Of a DNA stretch of 54,250 nucleotides, positions 24,170-32,358 are shown in pieces. The stretch spans positions 1-54,250 of the forward strand of contig CAKMJS010000101.1 of assembly GCA_927405585.1 (NCBI GenBank), given 5' to 3'. The position numbers were made by a program, and so were the translations under genes. Origin of the DNA: an uncultured Desulfosporosinus sp. (GTDB taxonomy: Bacteria > Bacillota > Desulfitobacteriia > Desulfitobacteriales > Desulfitobacteriaceae). Under the pieces are notes generated by a model. That model ran no database searches and had not been told where the DNA came from. It was given only the letters and a program-made list of their open reading frames with translations. Within the stretch, counting starts at the first letter, position 1, and each line of letters opens with the position of its first letter.

Positions 24170-25252
24170 TTACATACCCCTTTCCACGGCTCTGTGGTAG
24201 CTTTCATTAAGCTTTAAATACGTCGGCTCCCACTCCTCCAGAACTCGTTTTTTCTTATTACCAACTGCCTGTAGTAATAGAGGAATCCGCTCTGCTGGAT
24301 ATGTATATACCTCGATGATACCGTCTTTGATAGACTGTTCTATCAGTTCCCGACCTTTATCCGTCCTGATAATTAAGGTATTCCAACCAGGATCAAATTC
24401 GGTAGAGCCTATCGACAAATCAGCAAATTCAGAAGTAGGGTCAAAGCACTGTTGACAAGTAGGACAAATAAAGCGCCGGATATTTTCCACCGGCAGTTTT
24501 AACTCTTCACCATTTGTTCTAACTACTAAGTCTTCAGTGGTAATATCAAGACTGGCAATATTGGCTCCTTTTGTTTTTTCAGCTAGGAACTCATAAAACT
24601 CCGGTGATAGAGCCCAAAAACAGAACAGACCGATTATCAACTTTATTTTATTTCCTGGTAAATCACTTGGATTATTATAACGAAGTTGCATTTTGCGTGC
24701 AGCCAGCACCTGGCACGGTCTTCCAACCACCCCAAGGTTTTTAAACCCTTCTTCAATTGCCTTGTTTAGGCTCAATAATGTTGGTACAGCTGAGTATTTT
24801 GAACCTGCAGCAGCTAGGACATCATCTCTAGTAGTCGCCAAGGTGGGTTCCGGCATTTTACCTGGCTCCCCTCCTGACAGTACCGCTCCGTCAATTTCCC
24901 CTATGCTTAAGGCATAGCTTACTAATGCTGAGGTTAGTCCACTGTATTGGCCTTTTTGAGAGAAATCAGATTCCTTTGCTCTGGCAAATAGTAATTGATT
25001 GTAGTTACCTAAAACATGATCCGTTCGCTGTTTTCCAAAGATCTCCTGATCCATCTGAGGCCAGTCAGTCTCTCCTCGGGGGCATATGTTATAGCATTTA
25101 CCATCGTCAACTTGACACTGGTGAATGAACGCAGTTTTCTCTTTAAAGCTTTTGATATATGGACAAAGCCCAATACACATGCCACAAGAAGTACATAGTT
25201 CAGTTTGAATAACCTCTTGCTGCAGTCTTTTTGAGGAAATAGTTATTTCCAT
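24170..25252 (-). CDS. FrhB-like iron-sulfur flavoprotein (F420 dehydrogenase beta-subunit family)
   Basis: A 360-residue protein. The N terminus has a 4Fe-4S motif (CTSCGMCIGLCPY) and further cysteines (CQVDDGKCYNICPRG). QYSGLTSALVSYAL and VGRPCQVLAARKM are typical of the FrhB/FdhB family. RRFICPTCQQCFDPTSEFAD, then ADLSIGSTEF is the C-terminal cluster site. Members bind FAD and pass electrons between iron-sulfur proteins and F420 or other carriers. With iorAB directly downstream, it probably takes electrons from ferredoxin; F420 use in this organism is not implied. ATG follows GAGGAGTTGATTTA. Confidence 0.85.
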   Translation of the reverse strand: MEITISSKRLQQEVIQTELCTSCGMCIGLCPYIKSFKEKTAFIHQCQVDDGKCYNICPRGETDWPQMDQEIFGKQRTDHVLGNYNQLLFARAKESDFSQKGQYSGLTSALVSYALSIGEIDGAVLSGGEPGKMPEPTLATTRDDVLAAAGSKYSAVPTLLSLNKAIEEGFKNLGVVGRPCQVLAARKMQLRYNNPSDLPGNKIKLIIGLFCFWALSPEFYEFLAEKTKGANIASLDITTEDLVVRTNGEELKLPVENIRRFICPTCQQCFDPTSEFADLSIGSTEFDPGWNTLIIRTDKGRELIEQSIKDGIIEVYTYPAERIPLLLQAVGNKKKRVLEEWEPTYLKLNESYHRAVERGM

Positions 25253-25319
25253 TAAATCAACTCCTCATTATACTCATCCACAATATTGAGCGGTCTAACT
25301 CTCCCCTTGGGCTAAATTT

Positions 25320-25354
25320 ATATCCAGGATGTTTTTCGATAGCATCCTGGATAT
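25320..25354. repeat. perfect 12-bp inverted repeat in the permease-frhB gap
   Basis: ATATCCAGGATG (25320-25331) and CATCCTGGATAT (25343-25354). There is no T-run, so it is not a simple terminator. It may be an RNA processing or stability hairpin in the unit A transcript. A protein-like minus-strand frame (DIQDAIEKHPGYKFSPRGEL) runs through it without a start, so it may be a gene scrap instead. No other supported feature lies in 25253-25485. Confidence 0.5.
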
Positions 25355-25485
25355 CAGCTTTTGGAAAGCCATTGATACAGGCATATTTACTTCCGTTATC
25401 CCAACGACAACAAGATTTACTGCGTTAAGTGTCTTGCTAGTATAGTTGAACTATCACTAACTAGTGCTAATTAGAGCAATACGAT

Positions 25486-27588
25486 TTAGTTTCCTGACGT
25501 ATTAAGAGGTAAATCATAGTTCGCCTTAGACTTCTGGTTACGCCACTGAATAAATAGCACTAATGCCAGTAACGAAACACCTATTATATCTGTCACTAAT
25601 CCCTGATCAACCAATGCCAAAGCTGACACCAACAGCATAGCCCTTTGCCAAATAGGTGTTGCCGATATTAAGTATCCCTGGATGAAGCCAGCAAAAGCTG
25701 TTAAACCTATTATAGAAGTGATCGTGGCAAGGATAATGTCTGGTACGCTACCTTGTAACATCAGTGCTGGAGTATACACCATAATAAAAGGTAATATAAA
25801 TCCTGCTAATCCAAGCCGCATGGACTCTATTGATGTTTTAAATGGGTTAGCTCCGGCTATCCCCGCCGTAATGTACGAGGTTATGGCTACCGGGGGTGTA
25901 ATTCCAGAGAATATTCCAAAATAAAATACAAAGAAGTGAGCTGTTATAACCGGTACCTCTAGTTTTATTAATGAACCCACTGCTACTGTTGCCAGGATAA
26001 CATAGGCAGAAACTGTGGGCATGCCCATGCCTAATATTATTGATGCGAGCATAATCAGTAATAACATCGGCAGGAGTTCACCGCCGGACAAATCAATGGC
26101 CATCCGAGAAAAACGTATTCCTAATCCTGTCATAATTACTGATCCGGTAATGATCCCTGCCCCCGCACAAGCCATGACTGTTCCAATGGAACTTCGCACT
26201 CCATCCTCGAGTGCTGCAAGAGTTACCATGAAGCTCATTCTTGTTGCTTTTTTCAGCAAACTTATAAAATAAACCGCAATAATAGCCCAAAGACCTGCCA
26301 TCATTGGGCTATAGCCTACGACCATAAAGCCAACGATAACTAGCAAGGGTAGTAGTAAATAGCCTCGCTTCTTCATAACATCCCTAAAGACTGGCAATTG
26401 TTCCTTAGGCAGACCTTGTAACCCTAGTTTTCGAGCCTCCAGGTAGATTACAACAGCCGCTACCAAAAAATAGAGTGTAGCAGGTATTAGGGCATATCCC
26501 GCAATTTTGATAAACGGAATACCTGTATATTCGGCCATAATAAAGGCTGCTGCTCCCATGATAGGCGGCATTATCTGCCCCCCCTGGGAGGCCACTGCTT
26601 CTACTGCTCCGGCAAATTCCCTCTTGTAGCCAACTTTTTTCATTAGAGGTATGGTAAAGGATCCAGTCATGGTGGCATTAGCTGCACCGTTGCCAGTAAT
26701 AGTAGCCATCAAAGCGCTGGACAAAACTGCTGCCAGTGCAGGTCCACCTCGGGCTCTTCCGGTTAAAGCAAAGGCTAACTCGATGAATAAATGCCCAGCT
26801 CCTGTTTTTAACAACAAAGAACAGAATATCAAAAAGAGAATCAGCACTGTGGATGCGATGTATATCGGAGCGGTAAAAATCCCATTAGTGGTAATAAACA
26901 TAGTATCAATGCTTTTTGCGTAGCTAAACCCCGGGTGCGCTAATAGCCCGGGAAAGTACGGACCAACAAAAATATACGCCCAAAAAATAACAACCATAAT
27001 TGCCATAGAAGCTCCAACAGTTCTTCGGACGCCTTCGATGATGAGAAGAATCATGATTGTACCTACGACCATATCACTTGTTGAAGGATCCCCCTGTCTT
27101 AAAGATACTTCAGGGAAAGCAGTAAGGGAAAAAACCATGACTCCCAGCGAAAGTATCAGGGGAACAAAATCAAACAGCCAATGCAATTTATTCCTATTCT
27201 TCTTACTATACGGAACATAGCTATAGCATAAAACTAATACCGCCGATGTAAAAAAAGCTCTATGCTGCCAGGAAGGTAGTCCTCCAAAGGCAGCTGATTT
27301 GATTACATAAAGCGCTAATCCAATAGCTAAAAGAGAAACCAACATTCTTCCAATTCTGACAATAGTGGTCACTTGATCAGGGTTATAAATAGCTTTTTCA
27401 AAGTTGCAAACTGGGTACTCCGTTTCTAGTACCAAATTAAGCTTTTCTATTTTGTCTTCTTGTTTTTTGTCTTCGGTTGCCAATATATTCACCGCCCGCA
27501 AAAGATTGTAAGCGTCAAATAACGCCCTCCTATTAACTGCTCCAAAATCATGAGACAATACTCCGAAGTCAATCCCCGATTCGTGCAT
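25486..27588 (-). CDS. TRAP transporter fused permease (4TM/12TM, TAXI type)
   Basis: A 700-residue integral membrane protein combining the small DctQ-like and large DctM-like TRAP subunits. A soluble N-terminal segment of about 75 residues leads to four helices, then the large subunit with many hydrophobic helices. Landmarks are VVGTIMILLIIEGVRRTVG, GNGAANATMTGSFTIPLMKK, GGQIMPPIMGAAAFIMAEY, GMGMPTVSAYVILA and FSGITPPVAITSYITAGIAG, all typical of fused TAXI permeases. It drives uptake of carboxylates with an ion gradient, using the binding protein encoded upstream. The start region has only a weak ribosome binding site. Confidence 0.92.
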   Translation of the reverse strand: MHESGIDFGVLSHDFGAVNRRALFDAYNLLRAVNILATEDKKQEDKIEKLNLVLETEYPVCNFEKAIYNPDQVTTIVRIGRMLVSLLAIGLALYVIKSAAFGGLPSWQHRAFFTSAVLVLCYSYVPYSKKNRNKLHWLFDFVPLILSLGVMVFSLTAFPEVSLRQGDPSTSDMVVGTIMILLIIEGVRRTVGASMAIMVVIFWAYIFVGPYFPGLLAHPGFSYAKSIDTMFITTNGIFTAPIYIASTVLILFLIFCSLLLKTGAGHLFIELAFALTGRARGGPALAAVLSSALMATITGNGAANATMTGSFTIPLMKKVGYKREFAGAVEAVASQGGQIMPPIMGAAAFIMAEYTGIPFIKIAGYALIPATLYFLVAAVVIYLEARKLGLQGLPKEQLPVFRDVMKKRGYLLLPLLVIVGFMVVGYSPMMAGLWAIIAVYFISLLKKATRMSFMVTLAALEDGVRSSIGTVMACAGAGIITGSVIMTGLGIRFSRMAIDLSGGELLPMLLLIMLASIILGMGMPTVSAYVILATVAVGSLIKLEVPVITAHFFVFYFGIFSGITPPVAITSYITAGIAGANPFKTSIESMRLGLAGFILPFIMVYTPALMLQGSVPDIILATITSIIGLTAFAGFIQGYLISATPIWQRAMLLVSALALVDQGLVTDIIGVSLLALVLFIQWRNQKSKANYDLPLNTSGN

Positions 27589-27611
27589 TGTACCATCAAA
27601 ACGATGATGTC

Positions 27612-27643
27612 ATCGCCCTCACCTAATTCAAGGTGGGGGCGAT
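27612..27643 (-). promoter_or_regulatory. intercistronic hairpin between binding protein and permease
   Basis: ATCGCCCTCACCT (27612-27624) and AGGTGGGGGCGAT (27631-27643) form a 13-bp stem with one G.T pair and a 6-nt loop. No T-run follows on the minus strand. Such hairpins commonly protect the upstream message, giving more binding protein than permease; that role is inferred. Confidence 0.6.
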
Positions 27644-27694
27644 TTGACGCTTACAAAAGATTGCTCCTTGACTGATACTTTTTTGCTAATAAAA

Positions 27695-28738
27695 TTATTT
27701 TGCTAAGCCAACTTCTTTGTAGTAACGTAAAGCACCGGGATGGAAATGTGTTGGATCGGTAATTCCGGTATAGCCAATTCCCTTGTCCATCATAGCCCCG
27801 CGAGCAGGTTGCTCTTTCTTAATTCTGTCAAAATTTTCCCATATCGCTTTTGTCATTTGATATACTGTTTCCTCATCCATGTTTTTGTTAACGACATTGA
27901 TACTCATAGTTACAATTGTTGGAACAGCTTCAGTCTGTTTCTTGTATGTTCCTTTAGGATGGGGCACATTAGTTGTATATCCATAGCCTTTCTCATCAAT
28001 TTTCTTTAGCACATCAAGTGGTATCGGTAGCAGCCTGATTGGATTCGATGCATCAACTTCCGCAAGGCCTGGTACACTTGGTGAGCCACCTTGAGTTACC
28101 ATGTCGATAATGCCGTCTTTAAGTTGGTTAGCTGCATCTGCATAACCGCCGTAAGCAATTTTTACTCCATTCTTTTTAAGCTCTGCTTCTCCGTAGCCCA
28201 TAGCTTCTAGCACTCTTCGAGTTGCCAGCTCACTGGCATCGCCTGGGTTACCCGGAATAGCATATCCTCCCTTCTTGACAAAATCTTCTAAGCTTTTGAT
28301 AGGACTTTTATCCAAAACGGCAAATTGCCACCATGTCGGATATAGGGCAGTCATAGCTAAAACATTTTCCTGCTTGTTTCCCGCAAAAACTCCTTTACCA
28401 TTTATAGCATCTGATAAATCCGAGGCAAAAGCAAAACCTGATTGGGCATCCTTCCCTTTATTAACCTCTTTAATATTCCCGATGGCGCCACCTTCAACCA
28501 CCGTTATGTTCATGCCAGGAATGTCATCCATCCAAATGTCTGAAAACAATACTGACATCGGGTACCAGCCAGACGCTGTAGGACCACTAATATGAGAATG
28601 CATTGTAGTAGTAGGTTTAGTAGGTTTAGTCGGTTCTCCACCACCTGCAACGGTACTACTTTTACCACACCCACTTACCACTAATGCTAAAGCTGTAAAT
28701 AGAATCACTATAATCATAATACTTTTATTATTCTTCAA
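27695..28738 (-). CDS. TAXI-family TRAP solute-binding lipoprotein
   Basis: About 347 residues. The TTG at 28736-28738 is chosen: GGGGG lies eight bases upstream and it places a basic KNNKS directly before the hydrophobic signal core, ending at the lipobox VVSGC. The longer frame from 28786 would put 16 extra charged residues before the signal. The mature protein begins with a Thr/Pro linker, then HSHISGPTASGWYPMSVLFS, GGAIGNIKEVNKGKDAQSGF and YAIPGNPGDASELATRRVLE, features of TAXI binding proteins. It captures a carboxylate outside the membrane and delivers it to the permease encoded next. Confidence 0.9.
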   Translation of the reverse strand: MKNNKSIMIIVILFTALALVVSGCGKSSTVAGGGEPTKPTKPTTTMHSHISGPTASGWYPMSVLFSDIWMDDIPGMNITVVEGGAIGNIKEVNKGKDAQSGFAFASDLSDAINGKGVFAGNKQENVLAMTALYPTWWQFAVLDKSPIKSLEDFVKKGGYAIPGNPGDASELATRRVLEAMGYGEAELKKNGVKIAYGGYADAANQLKDGIIDMVTQGGSPSVPGLAEVDASNPIRLLPIPLDVLKKIDEKGYGYTTNVPHPKGTYKKQTEAVPTIVTMSINVVNKNMDEETVYQMTKAIWENFDRIKKEQPARGAMMDKGIGYTGITDPTHFHPGALRYYKEVGLAK

Positions 28739-28789
28739 CTTTTCTTCCCCCTTTTCATTTGTAGTCTCTCCAACACTTAAGTTCATATA

Positions 28790-28867
28790 TTATTTATTGC
28801 TTTTAGCCTTGGCTCTCACCTTAATAGTCGCAAGAAGGCATATTTGCCATTCTGCTAAAGGCTCAAT
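28790..28867 (-). CDS. possible 25-residue leader protein with ATT start
   Basis: A strong GGAGGT sits seven bases before ATT (28865-28867), which opens EPLAEWQICLLATIKVRAKA and KSNK, ending in TAA four bases before an ATG. In the other frames the same binding site gives only a 4-7 codon peptide (GTG or TTG). The composition (hydrophobic WQICLLATIKV followed by a basic tail) looks like a small membrane-associated peptide. Start at ATT is rare, so this stays tentative. It lies in the leader of unit A downstream of the sigma-54 promoter. Confidence 0.4.
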   Translation of the reverse strand: MEPLAEWQICLLATIKVRAKAKSNK

Positions 28868-28923
28868 CTTTTCACCTCCAATTAGAATTGCTCTTTTTTA
28901 TACAAATTTAATATTATTAATAT

Positions 28924-28940
28924 TGCAATTATTATACCAA
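28924..28940 (-). promoter_or_regulatory. sigma-54 promoter of unit A
   Basis: Minus strand TTGGTATAATAATTGCA: GG (-24) and GC (-12) separated by exactly ten bases, TTGCA intact; the -24 box TTGGTAT departs from TTGGCAC at two positions. It would drive the small leader ORF, TRAP genes and probably through to the GldA-like gene. Confidence 0.75.
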
Positions 28941-29039
28941 TTCAGAACAATTCAACAATTACTGCTTTTTATCCCTTATTATTATGAACGGTATATTAAT
29001 TTTGCAATAACCAACTAGGTGTTTTAACTGGAATTCAAA

Positions 29040-29098
29040 TATCTCAATCATAATATGCTATGGCAAAATTACGATAGCTTTGTCCAAAAATTGAGATA
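29040..29098. promoter_or_regulatory. nested inverted repeats, candidate activator site for unit A
   Basis: TATCTCAAT (29040-29048) pairs with ATTGAGATA (29090-29098), enclosing GCTAT (29057-29061) and ATAGC (29074-29078). They lie roughly 100-170 bp upstream of the sigma-54 promoter, where enhancer-binding activators bind. The rest of 28941-29262 shows no gene. Confidence 0.4.
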
Positions 29099-29262
29099 GC
29101 TAAGTTACCAAGTGAATTAGATTAAGATTTTAAGTTCTTAATACTTTAATGTTGCCTCTATTAGAAATATTTCGACAATTTAAGTTACACAATCCTCAAT
29201 TAACTCTTTCTTCATTACTCTTACCTAAATGGTTCCACCATCCACACTCTCGCTTGCTTGGT

Positions 29263-31407
29263 CTACTTAGTTTTTTTTATTATTATAGAATCAACTACTT
29301 TAACGCCTTGACCTGTAGGTAAAACTAATAACGGATTAATATCTAGTTCTGCTATGTTATCCTTAAAATCACCAGCCAATTGCCCTACCTTAAACAGAGT
29401 ATCCACTATAGCATTGATGTCCATTTTTTCTCTACCCCGAGCACCTACCAATAATGGATAAGCTTTTATTTCTTTTACCATTTCATAAGCACCTTCTTTA
29501 GTTAACGGAAGAACACGACGGGAAACGTCCTTTAATATTTCCACAAAAATTCCTCCTAAGCCAAAAAGGATTACCGGCCCAAATTGAGGATCATTATTTA
29601 TTCCAATAATTACTTCCTGACCACCAGTAATCATTTCTTGTACTAATACTCCATTTATCCAAGCATTAGAATTGTAGTTGTTGGCATTGTTCATTATCTC
29701 ATTGAAAGCACTTATTATTTCATCATCTGACTTTAAGTTTAATCTTATAGCTTTGGCTTCTGATTTATGCAGAATGTCAGGTGATTCAATTTTTAAACAA
29801 ACAGGTCCTCCAATTTTCCGAGCAATAGATACTGCTTCTTCAGCATTTTTTGCTATTTCTTCTTTTGTAACACTAATGCCATATTGCTTTAATACCCGCT
29901 TAGCAGTGTACTCACCTATAGTCTGAGGAGCTTGCTCCAAAATTTCGAGTACTAAATTCAAATCAATAGGTTGGTCATTTATCAAAGGCTCCTTATGCTT
30001 GCTGTCTAGAAAATCCTGATATCTCTTCATAGCAGCTAAAACTCGACAAGCCTTACTAGGCACTTGATAACATGGGACTTTTCGCTCTGCCAAGATTTGT
30101 TTTCCGTTGTCGCCAAATCTAGCACCACTACTCCAAATAACCATTACGGGCTTATCGGTACTATCCGCCACATCAGCAATATCGTTTGCCATTTGTTCTG
30201 CCAAGCTTCCTGTTGCCGTCGATAACATTACTACTACCATGTGGATTTCAGGATCTTTCAGCAAGATGTTTATACACCTCTTAAACATTGTGGTATCATT
30301 TAAGATTTGCCCTGTTACATCAACAGGATTCATCGATGAGCCAAAGGCAGGAATAATCTCCTCAAGTTGACTCCTTGTTTCAGGTTTAAGCTCAGGAACA
30401 CTTAAGCCGTACTCCTCAGCCTTATCCGCCATCAGAATACCAGCCCCTCCGGAGGCAGTAACGATAGCTAATCCACTTCCCTTAGGATATTTTTTAGAAC
30501 GGAAGCCTACTGCGTAATCAACAAGTTCATCTATATCTTGAGCCTCAATAATTCCTGTCTGCCTAAATACCGTATTATAGATAGCGCTAGAGCCAGTTAG
30601 AGCAGCAGTATGAGACATAGCAGCCTTTTGCCCTACCTGGCTTTTCCCTACTTTAAGTATTATGATAGGCTTACTATTTTCCCGCGCCTTACTTCCGATG
30701 TTATAAATCCTATTAGCATCACGAAATCCTTCGACATAACCTAGAATCATTTCTGTCTCTGGATCCTGTACTAAAAATTCCAGATAATCCTCTGTTGTTA
30801 AGCCTGCTTCGTTACCAGAACTGATTATAAAATTGAAGCCAATTCCTGCTTCACTAGCAATGGTAACCATGGCGTGCCCTAAGGCACCGCTTTGAGAAAC
30901 TAAAGCTACATTTCCTTCGGCAAAGGAGTGATTTTCAAAAATCGGACTAAAAGTGGTAATAGCTTTTAGTGGAAGATTAACCATCCCTATACAGTTGGGA
31001 CCACATACCAGCATCCCCGTACGCTCAATAAAATCTTTTAGCTGTTTTTGATATACTGCTCCTGTTTCGTCGCTCACCTCCGCAAAACCAGACGTAACTA
31101 TGATACAGCTTTTGACTTCTTTCTCAGCGCATTCTTCTAAAATTGCAAACAACCTATCAATTGATACTGCAATTAAAGCCGTATCAACTGCTTCAGGTAC
31201 ATCTTTAATTGATGGATAGCATTTTAAACCTTGAATTTCTTCATACCGGGGATTAACAGGGTAAATCCCACCTTTGAATTCCCGTCTAAGGTATTTTAAA
31301 GGACGACCACTCACAGAAAATTCATTGTTTGATGCACCTATAATAGCAACACTTCTCGGTCGAGCTATAGGACTTAAGTCTTTAATATCAGCTGACTTAC
31401 TAGTCAT
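29263..31407 (-). CDS. ADP-forming acyl-CoA synthetase (acetate-CoA ligase family, fused)
   Basis: About 714 residues. ATG 31405-31407 (MTSKSADIKD) is preferred because AGGAGAT lies upstream; the longer frame lacks this. The CoA-binding domain opens PRSVAIIGASNN; ligase domains include VSQSGALGHAMV and the phosphohistidine loop AAMSHTAALTGS. The C-terminal ATP-grasp domain is complete: KIESPDILHKSEAKAIRLNL, GLGGIFVEILKDVSRRVLPL, ELDINPLLVLP. It converts acyl-CoA, ADP and phosphate to the acid, CoA and ATP, or the reverse. It is the last gene of the beta-oxidation unit, probably recovering ATP from its products. Confidence 0.92.
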   Translation of the reverse strand: MTSKSADIKDLSPIARPRSVAIIGASNNEFSVSGRPLKYLRREFKGGIYPVNPRYEEIQGLKCYPSIKDVPEAVDTALIAVSIDRLFAILEECAEKEVKSCIIVTSGFAEVSDETGAVYQKQLKDFIERTGMLVCGPNCIGMVNLPLKAITTFSPIFENHSFAEGNVALVSQSGALGHAMVTIASEAGIGFNFIISSGNEAGLTTEDYLEFLVQDPETEMILGYVEGFRDANRIYNIGSKARENSKPIIILKVGKSQVGQKAAMSHTAALTGSSAIYNTVFRQTGIIEAQDIDELVDYAVGFRSKKYPKGSGLAIVTASGGAGILMADKAEEYGLSVPELKPETRSQLEEIIPAFGSSMNPVDVTGQILNDTTMFKRCINILLKDPEIHMVVVMLSTATGSLAEQMANDIADVADSTDKPVMVIWSSGARFGDNGKQILAERKVPCYQVPSKACRVLAAMKRYQDFLDSKHKEPLINDQPIDLNLVLEILEQAPQTIGEYTAKRVLKQYGISVTKEEIAKNAEEAVSIARKIGGPVCLKIESPDILHKSEAKAIRLNLKSDDEIISAFNEIMNNANNYNSNAWINGVLVQEMITGGQEVIIGINNDPQFGPVILFGLGGIFVEILKDVSRRVLPLTKEGAYEMVKEIKAYPLLVGARGREKMDINAIVDTLFKVGQLAGDFKDNIAELDINPLLVLPTGQGVKVVDSIIIKKTK

Positions 31408-31494
31408 TAAATTTATCTCCTCCGTTCTCATAAACCAATTCATCCTCTAACCATAAGCACAAGTAATTTTTCAAATCCAATCTGTATATTATTT

Positions 31495-32316
31495 TTAATA
31501 CCTCCCGCGTAAGCTAAGCATCTCTCGGGCTTCATCTGGGCTTGCAACCGGTCGTCCAAATTCTTTAGCTAACCTGACTACTCTCTTGACTAATTGGGCA
31601 TTAGATTTTGCCAACTCTCCTCTAGCATAATAAATATTGTCTTCTAAGCCAGTTCTCACATGTCCTCCCATGGCTAAACCTACCATGTTCATTGCCAGTT
31701 GACCTCTACCAACGCCAATAACAGACCAGGTGCTTTCTTTGGGGATTATCTCCAGCATATGCACTATCCACTTTGCTTCTGCAGTTAGCCCTCCTTTTAC
31801 CCCTAAAACAAACTGAAAGTGTAGTGGTGGTTCAAGCAGGCCTCCTTCCAACAAACGAATAGTATTATAAATCATCCCTATATCAAAAACTTCAATTTCA
31901 GGTTTTACATTATAGTCCAGACACTTGCGAGCAAGCTTTGCAAGGAAATCTGGCGAGTTAGGGAAAATACTATCACCGAAATTCATAGTCCCTGCATCCA
32001 GCGAAACCATTTCAGGTTGCAGTTCTATTGGTCCAAGTCGTTCTTCCTCGCTCAAATCACTACCACTGGTAGTAAGACAAACGACTAGGTTAGTCTTAGC
32101 CTTTATATTTTCGTATATTTCCCGGTAAACATTTATGTCTCCAGTTTGTACGCCCGTATTATCTCGAGCATGAATATGTACAACTGCAGCTCCAGCTTCC
32201 CAGGCCTCTACTGCAGCAGTTATTATTTCTCTAGGCTTAATTGGGATATATGGTGTTTGTTCTTGGCTAATCCGTCCACCGGTTAAAGCCGCAGTTATAA
32301 TGACTTTATCTGACAT
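31495..32316 (-). CDS. beta-keto acid cleavage enzyme (BKACE, DUF849)
   Basis: A 273-residue TIM-barrel zinc enzyme. The N terminus VIITAALTGG, the metal motif VVHIHARDNTG (about 45-55), MVSLDAGTMNFGD and EIEVFDIGMI, and VIGVGRGQLAMN are family features. BKACEs react a beta-keto acid with acetyl-CoA to give acetoacetate and a new acyl-CoA; the founding member is Kce of lysine fermentation. The exact keto acid is not evident. Context between a transporter and an acyl-CoA synthetase in a beta-oxidation operon suggests handling of a keto acid intermediate. ATG follows AAAGGAGGAAGTAAGAA. Confidence 0.9.
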   Translation of the reverse strand: MSDKVIITAALTGGRISQEQTPYIPIKPREIITAAVEAWEAGAAVVHIHARDNTGVQTGDINVYREIYENIKAKTNLVVCLTTSGSDLSEEERLGPIELQPEMVSLDAGTMNFGDSIFPNSPDFLAKLARKCLDYNVKPEIEVFDIGMIYNTIRLLEGGLLEPPLHFQFVLGVKGGLTAEAKWIVHMLEIIPKESTWSVIGVGRGQLAMNMVGLAMGGHVRTGLEDNIYYARGELAKSNAQLVKRVVRLAKEFGRPVASPDEAREMLSLRGRY

Positions 32317-32358
32317 TTCTTACTTCCTCCTTTCGAAAAATTGTATCCAACACCAACT

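Noticed and set aside
28998-29016. Another sigma-54-like site (TTGGTTATTGCAA, minus strand)
   Set aside because: Only five bases separate GG and GC; ten are required.
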